Origin: Mycobacterium sp. shizuoka-1
GTDB lineage: Bacteria > Actinomycetota > Actinomycetes > Mycobacteriales > Mycobacteriaceae
Direction of reading: 5' to 3'
DNA: 64,000 bases
NCBI RefSeq assembly: GCF_002723835.1
Contig: NZ_BEWG01000113.1
Span: 61,640 to 125,639, forward strand
Made by a program: the position numbers and the translations under genes. Positions 8,970 to 16,644 of the stretch are shown here, piece by piece. How positions within the stretch are numbered: position 1 is the stretch's first letter; every line of letters begins with the position of its first letter. The notes below the pieces were generated by a model. It did not search any database and was not told the DNA's origin. It saw nothing but the letters and a program-made list of their open reading frames with translations.

Positions 8970-8985
8970 GACCATCCGGTTGGTC
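8970..8985. promoter_or_regulatory. Inverted repeat upstream of the mini-ORF/molybdoenzyme unit
   Basis: GACCA and TGGTC arms, perfect, six bases apart, 42 bases before the first mini-ORF start. It may be an operator for the downstream unit or part of the end of the IclR gene transcript. Function not established. Confidence 0.35.
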
Positions 8986-9026
8986 GGGCTTGCCACCGGG
9001 GTCGGTCGCGGAGCACAGTGACTGCT

Positions 9027-9095
9027 ATGAGCGACGCTTGCGGAGCGAATCACCAACCGAGATGCGGAACCCGAGCCTGCGAGGGGGCAGCATGA
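9027..9095 (+). CDS. Cys-containing mini-ORF, copy 1 (22 residues)
   Basis: Begins MSDACGANH and ends CEGAA, with cysteines at positions 5, 13 and 18 and several basic residues. Its TGA overlaps the ATG of copy 2 (ATGA), so ribosomes can pass on by termination-reinitiation. Only a weak GGAG lies upstream, 13 bases from its ATG. Small Cys-bearing leader ORFs are known regulators in mycobacteria; whether this one acts so is inference. It could also be an accidental frame within a dispersed repeat, but the synonymous pattern against copy 2 argues for coding. Confidence 0.5.
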   Translation: MSDACGANHQPRCGTRACEGAA

Positions 9096-9156
9096 GCGAC
9101 GCTTGCGGAGCGAATCACCAGCCGAGATGCGGGACCCGAGCCTGCGAGGGGGCCGC
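9027..9156 (+). repeat. Tandem duplication of a 65-bp module
   Basis: Two adjacent 65-bp copies (9027-9091 and 9092-9156) differing at only three bases, followed at 9157 by the same first nine bases ATGAGCGAC, which here begin the molybdoenzyme gene. Each copy holds an ATG, a 22-codon reading frame and a GAGGGGG stretch 4-5 bases before the next ATG. Confidence 0.95.
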
Positions 9157-9160
9157 ATGA
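9092..9160 (+). CDS. Cys-containing mini-ORF, copy 2 (22 residues)
   Basis: Encodes exactly the same 22-residue peptide as copy 1. The three base differences (CAA/CAG, GGA/GGG, GCA/GCC) are all synonymous. Its ribosome site GAGGGGG sits in the tail of copy 1, four bases before the ATG, and its own TGA overlaps the molybdoenzyme ATG at 9157 (ATGA). Two coupled copies therefore lead directly into the large enzyme gene. Confidence 0.5.
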   Translation: MSDACGANHQPRCGTRACEGAA

Positions 9161-11376
9161 GCGACACCGCGTTGCGAATCTGTCCGCTGTGCGAGGCCAC
9201 CTGCGGGATGGTCCTCACCATCGACGACGACCGGGTCATCTCCGCCCGCGGCGACCGCGAGGACGTGTTCAGCCACGGCTTCATCTGCCCGAAGGGCGCC
9301 AGCTTCCCCGAACTCGACAACGATCCCGACCGGCTGCAGCAGCCGATGGTGCGTCGCGACGGCGAGCTGGTCGAGACCACCTGGGCGGACGCCTTCGCCG
9401 CGGCCGCCGAGGGGCTGGGGCGGGTCATCGCCGCCACCGGCGGCCCGTCCGTGGCGGTGTACCTCGGTAACCCCAACGCGCACACCATCGCCGGCGCGCT
9501 CTACGGGCCGGTCGTGATCAAGTCGCTGGGCACTCGCCAGGTGTTCTCGGCCAGCACGCTCGACCAGATGCCCAAGCATGTGTCGTGCGGCTACCTGTAC
9601 GGCAACCCGGTGGCCTTCACCATCCCCGACCTGGACCGCACCGACTTCCTGGTGGTCATCGGCGGAAACCCGTTGGTGTCCAACGGGTCTCTGGCCACCG
9701 CGGCCGATTTCCCCGGCAAGCTCAAAGCGTTGCGCCGTCGCGGCGGCACCCTGGTGGTGATCGATCCCAGCCGCACCCGCACCGCCCAGCTGGCCGACCG
9801 TCACCTGGCGGTGCGTCCGGGCACCGATGCCGCGCTGTTGTTCGCGATCGTGCACGTGCTCTTCGACGAAGACCTGGTCGACCTGGGCCGGCTGGCCGAC
9901 CACGTCACCGGCCTCGATCGGGTGCGGGCGGCCGCGCTGGACTTCCCGCCGGGGGCCGTCGCCGCGCACTGCGGGCTGGATGCCGACGAAATCCGGACGC
10001 TGGCACGCGATATCGCCGCGGCCCCGAGTGCGGCGGTCTACGGCCGTATCGGCACCTCGACGGTCGAGTTCGGCACGCTGACCAGCTGGCTGGTCGACGT
10101 CGTCAACATCCTCACCGGCAACGTGGACCGCCCGGGCGGGGTGATGTTCGCCAGCTCGCCGATCGCCGGTGCGCCGCGACCGGCGCGGCCCGGCCGGGGT
10201 TTCGCCACCGGCCGCTGGCGCAGCCGGGTCTCGGGTCACCCGGAGGTGCTCTCGGAGCTGCCCGCGGTGGCGCTGGCCGAAGAGATCGAGACCCCCGGCG
10301 AGGGGCAGATCCGCGCGATGATCACGATCGCGGGCAACCCGGTGCTGTCGGCGCCGGACGGTGCGCGGCTGTCCGAGGCCCTCGACCGGGTGGACTTCAT
10401 GGTCTCGGTCGACCCCTACCTCAACGAGACGACCCGGCACGCCGATGTCATCCTGCCGCCGCCTCCGCCTTCTCGCACAGCGCATTTCGATGTGGCCCTC
10501 AGTGCCGCTGTGGTACGCAACAACGCCCGGTTCTCCCCACCGGTGCTGCCGCTGGCCGACGGCCGCCCCGACGAGTCGGAGATCCTGTCCCGGCTGGCGC
10601 TGATCGTCCTCGGGATGGGCCCGGACGCCGATCCGGCGCTGGTCGACGACCAGGTGATCTCCTCCACGCTGGGCAAGGAGGTGGCCGACGAGCACTCCCC
10701 CGTCGCGGGCCGCCCCGTCGAGGAATTGTCCGCCATGCTGCCCGACGGCCGCGGCTACGAGCGTCGGCTGGACATGATGCTTCGGCTGGGGCCGTTCGGC
10801 GACGGCTTCGGCGCCAACCCGAACGGACTGACCCTGCAGCGGGTCAAGGATGCCCCGCACGGGGTGGACCTCGGCGCGCTGACCTCCCGGATTCCCGAGA
10901 TCCTCCGAACTCCCTCGGGGACAATCGAATTGGATCCGGACCCGATACTTGCCGATGTCCCCCGGCTGCTCGCGTCGCTGGCGGCCGAGCCGGGATTCCT
11001 GCTGATCGGACGGCGCCACCTGCGCTCGAACAACAGCTGGATGCACAACCTGCCCGCGCTGTCCGGCGGCTCCAACCGCTGCACCCTGCAGGTCCATCCC
11101 GACGACGCCGCACGGCTCGGCCTTGGCGAGCTCGCCCTTGTCACCGGCCCAGGCGGCAAACTCGAAGTGCCCGTGGAGATCACCGACGCCATCCGCCCGG
11201 GTGTGGTGTCGCTACCGCACGGCTGGGGTCACACCGAGCCGGGCACCCGGATGCAGGTGGCGGCGCGCGAGCCGGGCGTCAACGTCAACAACCTCAACGA
11301 CGGCACGCTGCTCGATCCGCTGTCGGGAACCGCGGTGCTCAACGCGCTACCGGTGGAGGTCGCACCGGCGGGCTGA
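9157..11376 (+). CDS. Molybdopterin oxidoreductase (DMSO-reductase family)
   Basis: 739 residues from ATG 9157; the frame is open to 9103, but GAGGGGG and the repeat structure support 9157. The N-terminus has a 4Fe-4S site, CPLCEATCG plus Cys44 in GFICPKGA. The bis-MGD core follows (LVVIGGNPLVSNGS, VVIDPSRTRTA, GNPVLSAPDG, VSVDPYLNETTRHADVILPPP), and the C-terminal dinucleotide-binding domain contains LQVHPDDAARLGL and VSLPHGWGH. No twin-arginine signal, so it is cytoplasmic. It resembles the Rv0197-type orphan oxidoreductases of mycobacteria; no electron-transfer partner gene is adjacent. Substrate unknown (formate, N- or S-oxides are the family options). The two upstream mini-ORFs probably control its translation. 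Confidence 0.88.
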   Translation: MSDTALRICPLCEATCGMVLTIDDDRVISARGDREDVFSHGFICPKGASFPELDNDPDRLQQPMVRRDGELVETTWADAFAAAAEGLGRVIAATGGPSVAVYLGNPNAHTIAGALYGPVVIKSLGTRQVFSASTLDQMPKHVSCGYLYGNPVAFTIPDLDRTDFLVVIGGNPLVSNGSLATAADFPGKLKALRRRGGTLVVIDPSRTRTAQLADRHLAVRPGTDAALLFAIVHVLFDEDLVDLGRLADHVTGLDRVRAAALDFPPGAVAAHCGLDADEIRTLARDIAAAPSAAVYGRIGTSTVEFGTLTSWLVDVVNILTGNVDRPGGVMFASSPIAGAPRPARPGRGFATGRWRSRVSGHPEVLSELPAVALAEEIETPGEGQIRAMITIAGNPVLSAPDGARLSEALDRVDFMVSVDPYLNETTRHADVILPPPPPSRTAHFDVALSAAVVRNNARFSPPVLPLADGRPDESEILSRLALIVLGMGPDADPALVDDQVISSTLGKEVADEHSPVAGRPVEELSAMLPDGRGYERRLDMMLRLGPFGDGFGANPNGLTLQRVKDAPHGVDLGALTSRIPEILRTPSGTIELDPDPILADVPRLLASLAAEPGFLLIGRRHLRSNNSWMHNLPALSGGSNRCTLQVHPDDAARLGLGELALVTGPGGKLEVPVEITDAIRPGVVSLPHGWGHTEPGTRMQVAAREPGVNVNNLNDGTLLDPLSGTAVLNALPVEVAPAG

Positions 11377-11390
11377 CGAAGGCGCGCCGA

Positions 11391-12515
11391 CTATTTCGAG
11401 GGCGCGCCGTGAATCGGCAACGTCATGCAGAGCTCGAATCCGTCACCGCAGGGGCCGGCACGCAGCGAGCCGCCGAGCAACTCCGCGCGTTCCTCCAATC
11501 CCAACAGCCCGTGATGGGCGCTGGGGAGCCCTTCGGGGTCCCGGGTGGGCCTGGTGTTGGTCAGGGTCAGGCTGGCCTGCCGGTCATCGAGACGCAGGAC
11601 CAAGCGCGCACTGGCGCCGGGGGCGTGTTTGGCGATATTGGTCAAACCTTCCTGTGCGGCACGGTAGATCGCGCGCTGCACGGCGGCCGGTGGGTCCACG
11701 TCACCGGCGCGCACGACCTCGATGGTCGTGGGCACCTGCGACGTGGCGACCAGCGCATCCAGATCCTCGATACTGGGCTGCGGCGCCAACTCGACGCGGT
11801 GGCCCGCCGCCGGCCGCAGCACGTCGACCATCTCTCGTAGCTCGTCGAGGGTGCGAACGCTCAGCGTCCGGATCGTGCGGGCCGCTTCCACCGAGGCGCG
11901 ATCACTGGCCGTGACTTGCAGTGCACCAGCCTGCACCGCGATGAGACTCACCTGATGTGACACCACGTCGTGCATTTCGCGGGCCAGCGCTGACCGTTCG
12001 GCGGCCACCGCCTTCTCGATGACCAACTCCTCTTCGTGTCGGCGCGCCCGCTCGATCTCCGCCAGCTTCTCGGACAGATCGGAGCGCGCCTTGACGAGCA
12101 ATCCCAGCCAGACCGGTGCGGCGGTGAACACCGTTGCGTACACCAGGTTCAACACCGTGTCCACACCGGAATACGGTTGGCGCCACAGGGCGGTCCAGCA
12201 GACGAAGAACGCCAACGCGCTCAACACGATCAGGTACGTCCGTTGGCTGCGCTGCGCCACCGTGAACAGCGCGATCAGGGCCGCGATGGCGACGGTGCTG
12301 GACACCAAGGCGGGCAGGGTCAGAGCCAGCGCCAGATAGGGTGCGCGTTCTCGGATCGTCAGCGCCGCCACCGCGACGGCAGCGAGCACGACCGCCCCGA
12401 TGGTGACGCGACCGTCGCCCAGAATCGACGCGACCGCGTCGGCACCGGCGAGGCCGATCATCACGCCGTCCATCAGCATCCTGCGCCGGTTCGGGCTCAG
12501 TGCAGTGCTCAGCAT
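11391..12515 (-). CDS. NarL-type sensor histidine kinase
   Basis: 374 residues. About four to five membrane helices lie in residues 15-140, then a coiled-coil linker (LSEKLAEIERARRHEEE), the HisKA_3 dimerisation/phosphoacceptor segment (REMHDVVSHQVSLIAV) and an HATPase domain (AAQEGLTNIAKHAPGA; HGLLGLEERAELLGG). There is no large external sensor domain, so it may sense within the membrane or through a partner transporter, as in antibiotic-sensing systems. The gene overlaps the response regulator by seven bases. It is divergent, through the regulator, from an ABC exporter and porin, which are its likely targets. Confidence 0.9.
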   Translation of the reverse strand: MLSTALSPNRRRMLMDGVMIGLAGADAVASILGDGRVTIGAVVLAAVAVAALTIRERAPYLALALTLPALVSSTVAIAALIALFTVAQRSQRTYLIVLSALAFFVCWTALWRQPYSGVDTVLNLVYATVFTAAPVWLGLLVKARSDLSEKLAEIERARRHEEELVIEKAVAAERSALAREMHDVVSHQVSLIAVQAGALQVTASDRASVEAARTIRTLSVRTLDELREMVDVLRPAAGHRVELAPQPSIEDLDALVATSQVPTTIEVVRAGDVDPPAAVQRAIYRAAQEGLTNIAKHAPGASARLVLRLDDRQASLTLTNTRPTRDPEGLPSAHHGLLGLEERAELLGGSLRAGPCGDGFELCMTLPIHGAPSK

Positions 12516-13162
12516 GAGTCTTCGTCGAGCAGTCGGGCGCGCTGAGCGACGATCGCGGCTTCCACCCTCGACTTCACCCCCAGCTTGGCCAGAATCGAAC
12601 TCACCTGGTCTTTCACCGTACCGACGCTGGAATACAGCGTCGCGGAGATCTCGCCGTTGGAACGCCCCTGCGCGAGCAGCTTCAAAACCTCGGCCTCCCG
12701 GTCGGTCAGCGCGCGCAGTGCGTCGACTGCTGCCGAGTCCGGGTGGTCACCGAGATATCCGGCGATGACTCGCGGGCCGACTTTGTCCGAGAGAACGAGT
12801 CCGCCGGCGGCCAGGGTCCGCACCATATGCGGAAGCTGTTCTGGATCAGTGTCTTTCAACAAAAATCCGGATGCCCCGAGGCGTAGCGCCGAGGAGATGT
12901 ACTCGTCGGCATCGAAGGTGGTCAGAACGGCCACAGTCGGCGGTGACGCGAGCGCCCGGAGTTCCGCCAGCACACTCAGACCGTCCTTACCCGGCATCCG
13001 GATGTCCAGCAGCACAACGTCGGGACGTAATTCGGCGATGGTCTGCACGGCATGGCGGCCATCGCAGGTGGCGACGACATCGATGTCCTGCGCCGCTGAC
13101 AGGATCAACTTGAAGCCGGAGCGGATCAAAGCCTCGTCGTCGACGATGACAACCCGTATCAC
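12509..13162 (-). CDS. NarL/LuxR-type response regulator
   Basis: 217 residues from GTG 13162. The receiver domain (1-120) has the acidic pocket VDDE, the phosphoacceptor Asp in VVLLDIRMPG, a Thr in VLTTFDADEY and the Lys in FLLKDTDPEQL. The LuxR-type helix-turn-helix (150-210) reads LTDREAEVLKLLAQGRSNGEI and STLYSSV-like recognition helix residues. It pairs with the adjacent kinase (seven-base overlap). The 301-base interval to the divergent ABC exporter holds a two-tier inverted repeat at 13301-13339, a candidate binding site. Confidence 0.92.
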   Translation of the reverse strand: MIRVVIVDDEALIRSGFKLILSAAQDIDVVATCDGRHAVQTIAELRPDVVLLDIRMPGKDGLSVLAELRALASPPTVAVLTTFDADEYISSALRLGASGFLLKDTDPEQLPHMVRTLAAGGLVLSDKVGPRVIAGYLGDHPDSAAVDALRALTDREAEVLKLLAQGRSNGEISATLYSSVGTVKDQVSSILAKLGVKSRVEAAIVAQRARLLDEDSC

Positions 13163-13300
13163 AGGGCCCTCCTCTCTCCCGGATCGCGCTCACGGCGGCA
13201 TGCCGTATGCCCTCGTTGGCGACATAGGCAATTGTGCCCGACGGGGTCGAGTGCATCGGCGGTTCGCCTGGCAGGCGGCGATCCAGCCGGCCACTCGAAA

Positions 13301-13339
13301 ATCCGCCTCCTGGCTGGCGTAAACAGCCACTCGGCGGAT
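13301..13339. promoter_or_regulatory. Two-tier inverted repeat in divergent promoter
   Basis: Outer perfect arms ATCCGCC (13301-13307) and GGCGGAT (13333-13339) enclose inner perfect arms GGCTG (13312-13316) and CAGCC (13324-13328), with symmetric 4-base gaps and a 7-base centre. It lies between the response-regulator gene and the ABC exporter and is a good candidate operator. It could alternatively form an RNA hairpin in the exporter leader. The rest of the 301-base interval shows no ORF I can support. Confidence 0.55.
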
Positions 13340-13463
13340 GGCGTCGGCCCGGCCACGGGCCCAGCATGGCTGGGGTGACCGGGTGAATGCCAGTACCCCG
13401 CATCCCAGGTCCGGCCGCGACCGACACGTGGTCCGGCGACATTCAGAACAGGAGTACATCCCG

Positions 13464-15317
13464 ATGTACGGCAGCGCCCGGCAACGGCGCGTGAGTGACC
13501 CACGACCGGGCCGGCTACGACTGCTGTGGTCGTTCACCGCGCCACACCGCCGTACGCTGGCCCTCGGCGGCGTTCTCGGCTTGATCGGCTCGGCCGCCGG
13601 CCTGGCGACGCCGATGATCACCAAAGCGGTGCTGGACTCGCTGGGAACCCCGGCGTCCATCGCGATTCCGGTTGCTGTGCTGCTGACATTGTTGGTTCTC
13701 AGCGTCTGCGTTCGAGCACTGCAGAGCATCGTGCTCGGTGTGGTGGGAGAGCGGATTGTGTTGGAGGCGCGAGAATCCATGGTGCGGCGGCTGATCCACG
13801 GGACCGTGCAGTCGGTCACCAGCCGCCCGGCGGGTGAGCTCGTCACCCGGGTCACATCGGATTCGGTGCTGCTTCAGGAAGCAACCTCGACGAGCGTCGT
13901 CGGCCTGATCAACGGCTCGGTGATGCTGGCGGGCACCCTGGTTCTGATGGGCGTGCTCGATCGCCCACTCCTTGCCACCACGGTGGCCTGCATCGTGGTG
14001 GTGTCGATTGTCTTCCTCCTGCTGATGCCAGGTGTCGCGGATCACCGACAGGCTGCCCAGCAACAACTCGGGCGGGTCGGGGGGCTGCTGGAGGCAACGT
14101 TGCGCGCCATCCGCACGGTGAAGGCCAGCCGCGCGGAGCAGGTGCAGTCAGCGGTCATCGTCGATGCTGCCGAAGCGGCCAACCGTCATGCCGTGCAAGC
14201 CGTCCGTCGCGAGTCGGTGGCCGAGGCGATCGCCTGGGCCGGAGTGGATCTGGCCATCATCGTGATCCTCACAGTCGGCGCCTGGCGAGTGGGCCACTCA
14301 GCGATGGAATTGTCCACCCTGGTGGCATTTCTCCTGTATGCGTTCGGGTTGATCGACCCTGTCACGGAGCTGTCGAGCAATGTCGCGACCGTGCAGAACG
14401 GGATCGCCGCCGCAGGCCGGATCCGCGAAGTTCAGGACATGGAGGTGGAGACTTCCCTGGCCCCGGCAAACCCGCCGGCAGTGAGCCCGCACAGCGGAAC
14501 CACTCCGGTCCTCGAACTGCGCAATGTGACAGCCGGTTACGGCCGTGGGACGGCAGCTGTCGCCAACGTCGACATCGCCATCCCGCGGTACGGCCACACC
14601 GCGATTGTGGGTCCGTCGGGGTCGGGAAAGACGACGCTGCTCTCGCTGATCCTCCGGTTTCTGGAGCCCAGCGACGGTGAGCTGTTCCTGAACGGCCGGT
14701 CGTACCGTGAGCTCACCCACGCCCAGATTCGCGAGCAGTTGGCGTACGTCGAACAGGACACGCCCACCCTTCCGGGCAGCATCCGCGACAACCTCGTCTA
14801 CCCGGGCCGGACGGTCACCGACGAGAAGATCCGCAGTGTGCTCGCCGAGGTGGGTCTGCTTGACGATATCGCCGAGTTGGAACGCGGTGTGGACACCGAC
14901 CTGACCGCTACGGTCTTGTCCACCGGCCAACGTCAGCGAATAGCGCTGGCACGCGCGATGATCCAGCTGTCACCGGTGCTCATCCTGGATGAGGCGACGG
15001 CTCATGCCGACGGGTTGAGCGAGGCGGCCATTCAGTCGTGTATCCGGCTGCGTGCCGAAGTCCAGTCTGTCGTCACGGTGGCACACCGGCTGTCCACCGT
15101 GGTCGACGCCGACACCATCGTCGTCATGCAGGGTGGCCGTGTTCGAGCTCAGGGCACCCACACCGAGTTGCTGACGACCGACGAGCTCTACCGCGACCTG
15201 GTCGATGCGATGCGAATTCCCGGCTCCTGGGCGCCCGGACCGCCGACTTCCAGCCAGTCGGCGGCCGGCTCTGGCCAGGTGGGGGATGACGCTGCACGGG
15301 AACACCGGTCAGGCTGA
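13464..15317 (+). CDS. ABC exporter, fused membrane and ATPase domains
   Basis: 617 residues from ATG 13464, with AGGAG nine bases upstream (the frame is open to 13338). The transmembrane domain (about 25-300, six helices) is followed by the nucleotide-binding domain: Walker A GPSGSGKTTLL, Q-loop YVEQDTPTLPGSI, Walker B VLILDEATA and H-loop VAHRLSTV. The signature is LSTGQ rather than LSGGQ, and the D-loop reads AHADG instead of the usual SALD. It is a half-transporter expected to dimerise and export a lipid, peptide or drug. The next gene, an MspA-type porin, starts 41 bases on, so an inner-membrane/outer-membrane transport pair is plausible. Likely controlled by the divergent two-component system. 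Confidence 0.9.
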   Translation: MYGSARQRRVSDPRPGRLRLLWSFTAPHRRTLALGGVLGLIGSAAGLATPMITKAVLDSLGTPASIAIPVAVLLTLLVLSVCVRALQSIVLGVVGERIVLEARESMVRRLIHGTVQSVTSRPAGELVTRVTSDSVLLQEATSTSVVGLINGSVMLAGTLVLMGVLDRPLLATTVACIVVVSIVFLLLMPGVADHRQAAQQQLGRVGGLLEATLRAIRTVKASRAEQVQSAVIVDAAEAANRHAVQAVRRESVAEAIAWAGVDLAIIVILTVGAWRVGHSAMELSTLVAFLLYAFGLIDPVTELSSNVATVQNGIAAAGRIREVQDMEVETSLAPANPPAVSPHSGTTPVLELRNVTAGYGRGTAAVANVDIAIPRYGHTAIVGPSGSGKTTLLSLILRFLEPSDGELFLNGRSYRELTHAQIREQLAYVEQDTPTLPGSIRDNLVYPGRTVTDEKIRSVLAEVGLLDDIAELERGVDTDLTATVLSTGQRQRIALARAMIQLSPVLILDEATAHADGLSEAAIQSCIRLRAEVQSVVTVAHRLSTVVDADTIVVMQGGRVRAQGTHTELLTTDELYRDLVDAMRIPGSWAPGPPTSSQSAAGSGQVGDDAAREHRSG

Positions 15318-15358
15318 GTCAGCCGCAGTTGGCCGAATTCGATTCCGCTGGAGTACCT

Positions 15359-15997
15359 ATGAAGATCCTCTCTACGACGTTGGCTGCCGGGGTCGCAGCG
15401 TTCGTCGCCTTGAGCCCGAGCAGTGCCGTGGCACAGGCGAGTCTCGACAACCAACTGAGCATCGTCGACGGCAGCGGCCGAACGCTGACCGTCCAGCAGT
15501 GGGACACCTTCCTCAACGGCGTTGCCCCGCTGGACCGTAACCGGCTGACTCGCGAGTGGTTCCACTCCGGCAAGGCCGAATACAGTGTCACGGGCCGCCG
15601 CGCCGACGACTTCGCCGGAACGCTGCAGCTGGGTTATCAGGTCGGGTTTCCGTGGTCCCTGGGCGTGGGTGTCAACTTCAGCTACACCACGCCCAATGTC
15701 TTGATCGACAAAGCCTCGGTCTCCCCGCGTAAATTCAATCCGCTCGGCTCGGTCATCACGCCGAATCTGTTTCCCGGAGTGTCGGTCACGGCGAATCTCG
15801 GCAACGGACCCGGTGTCCAGGAAGTGGGCACCGTGTCCGTCGACGTGACGGGAGCCAGCGGTACCGTGGCGGTGTCCAACGCGCACGGCACGGTGACCGG
15901 CGCGGCCGGCGGAGTGCTCCTTCGCCCGTTCGCACGGCTGACGTCGAAGGCCGGTGACAGTGTCACGACCTACGGTGACCCGTGGAACATGAATTGA
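15359..15997 (+). CDS. MspA-family outer-membrane porin
   Basis: 212 residues: a 27-residue signal peptide (ending AVAQA) and a 185-residue mature chain, one longer than MspA. Long stretches match the MspA family, for example LTVQQWDTFLNG, LDRNRLTREWFHSG, GFPWSLGVGVNFSYTTPN, SNAHGTVTGAAGGV and the C-terminal PWNMN. MspA forms octameric goblet-shaped pores for small hydrophilic solutes in the mycolate outer membrane. Counting from the mature start, the constriction has Asp90 but Lys91 and Ser93 where MspA has Asp; Asn replaces MspA Asp118 and Ser replaces Glu139. The pore should be less cation-selective. Start is ATG 15359 with CTGGAG upstream. Linked to the ABC exporter gene. Confidence 0.95.
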   Translation: MKILSTTLAAGVAAFVALSPSSAVAQASLDNQLSIVDGSGRTLTVQQWDTFLNGVAPLDRNRLTREWFHSGKAEYSVTGRRADDFAGTLQLGYQVGFPWSLGVGVNFSYTTPNVLIDKASVSPRKFNPLGSVITPNLFPGVSVTANLGNGPGVQEVGTVSVDVTGASGTVAVSNAHGTVTGAAGGVLLRPFARLTSKAGDSVTTYGDPWNMN

Positions 15998-16018
15998 CGA
16001 TGGACTTGCACCGGCAGG

Positions 16019-16633
16019 CTAGTAGAGGACCTTGCGAATGTTGTCCTCGCAGTAGCGTGCCTCGAGCTCGTCGTCACTCCAGTCCTGCCGCAACGCCTTG
16101 GCCAGCTGGGCCACACTGGGCAGTGCGGTCGGATTCCAGGTCTCCGGTTTCCAGCAATCCGAGCGCAGGAAAGCCTTGGAGCAGTGGAAGAACACCTCCT
16201 CGACGGCGACCTCGAGCACCAGCAGCGGCCGCTTGCCCGCCACCACCATGGTGTCGAAGTAGTCGGCGTCGGCGAGGATGCGCGCGCGCCCGTTGATCCG
16301 CAGGGTGTCGCCGCGGCCCGGCACCACGAACAGGGTTCCGACCTGAGGGCGCTCCAGCACGTTGCGGTAGCCGTCGACGCGACGGTTGCCCGGCCGGTCC
16401 GGGATCGCGATCGTCGCGTCGTCGATGACATGGACGAATCCTGCCGGATCGCCCTTCGGTGAAACATCAACGCGGCCTTGGGCATCGGTAGTGGCGACGA
16501 ATGCCAGCGGAGAATGTGCCAACCAGTCGCGCTGCACTGCGGAGAGCCGGTCTTTGACCTTGTTGGCCACGTAGTGATCGGGCTCGCCGATGATCGCCCG
16601 CAGGTCGGCGACGGTGGTGACTTCTCGATCCAT
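16019..16633 (-). CDS. Pyridoxamine-5'-phosphate-oxidase-like flavin protein
   Basis: 204 residues from ATG 16633 (a GTG directly before it at 16636 is an alternative). The split-barrel flavin fold is suggested by LAFVATTDAQGRVDVSPKGD, IAIPDRPGNRRVDGYRNVLE, VGTLFVVPGRGDTLRINGRA and the C-terminal metal-site-like HCSKAFLRSDCW. This subgroup (often near stress or detoxification genes) binds FMN or F420 in the cytoplasm; its substrate is unknown. It is convergent with the porin gene and 11 bases downstream of the metallohydrolase gene on the same strand, so it may belong to that transcript. Confidence 0.8.
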   Translation of the reverse strand: MDREVTTVADLRAIIGEPDHYVANKVKDRLSAVQRDWLAHSPLAFVATTDAQGRVDVSPKGDPAGFVHVIDDATIAIPDRPGNRRVDGYRNVLERPQVGTLFVVPGRGDTLRINGRARILADADYFDTMVVAGKRPLLVLEVAVEEVFFHCSKAFLRSDCWKPETWNPTALPSVAQLAKALRQDWSDDELEARYCEDNIRKVLY

Positions 16634-16644
16634 CACCCGATTAT

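Noticed and set aside
9103-9156. Upstream extension of the molybdoenzyme start to ATG 9103
   Set aside because: The extra 18 residues come from the repeated module, and the 9157 ATG has its own GAGGGGG site and an ATGA junction with the mini-ORF.
9115-11097. 660-codon minus-strand frame opposite the molybdoenzyme
   Set aside because: The plus-strand gene has intact Fe-S and molybdopterin motifs; the antisense product has none.
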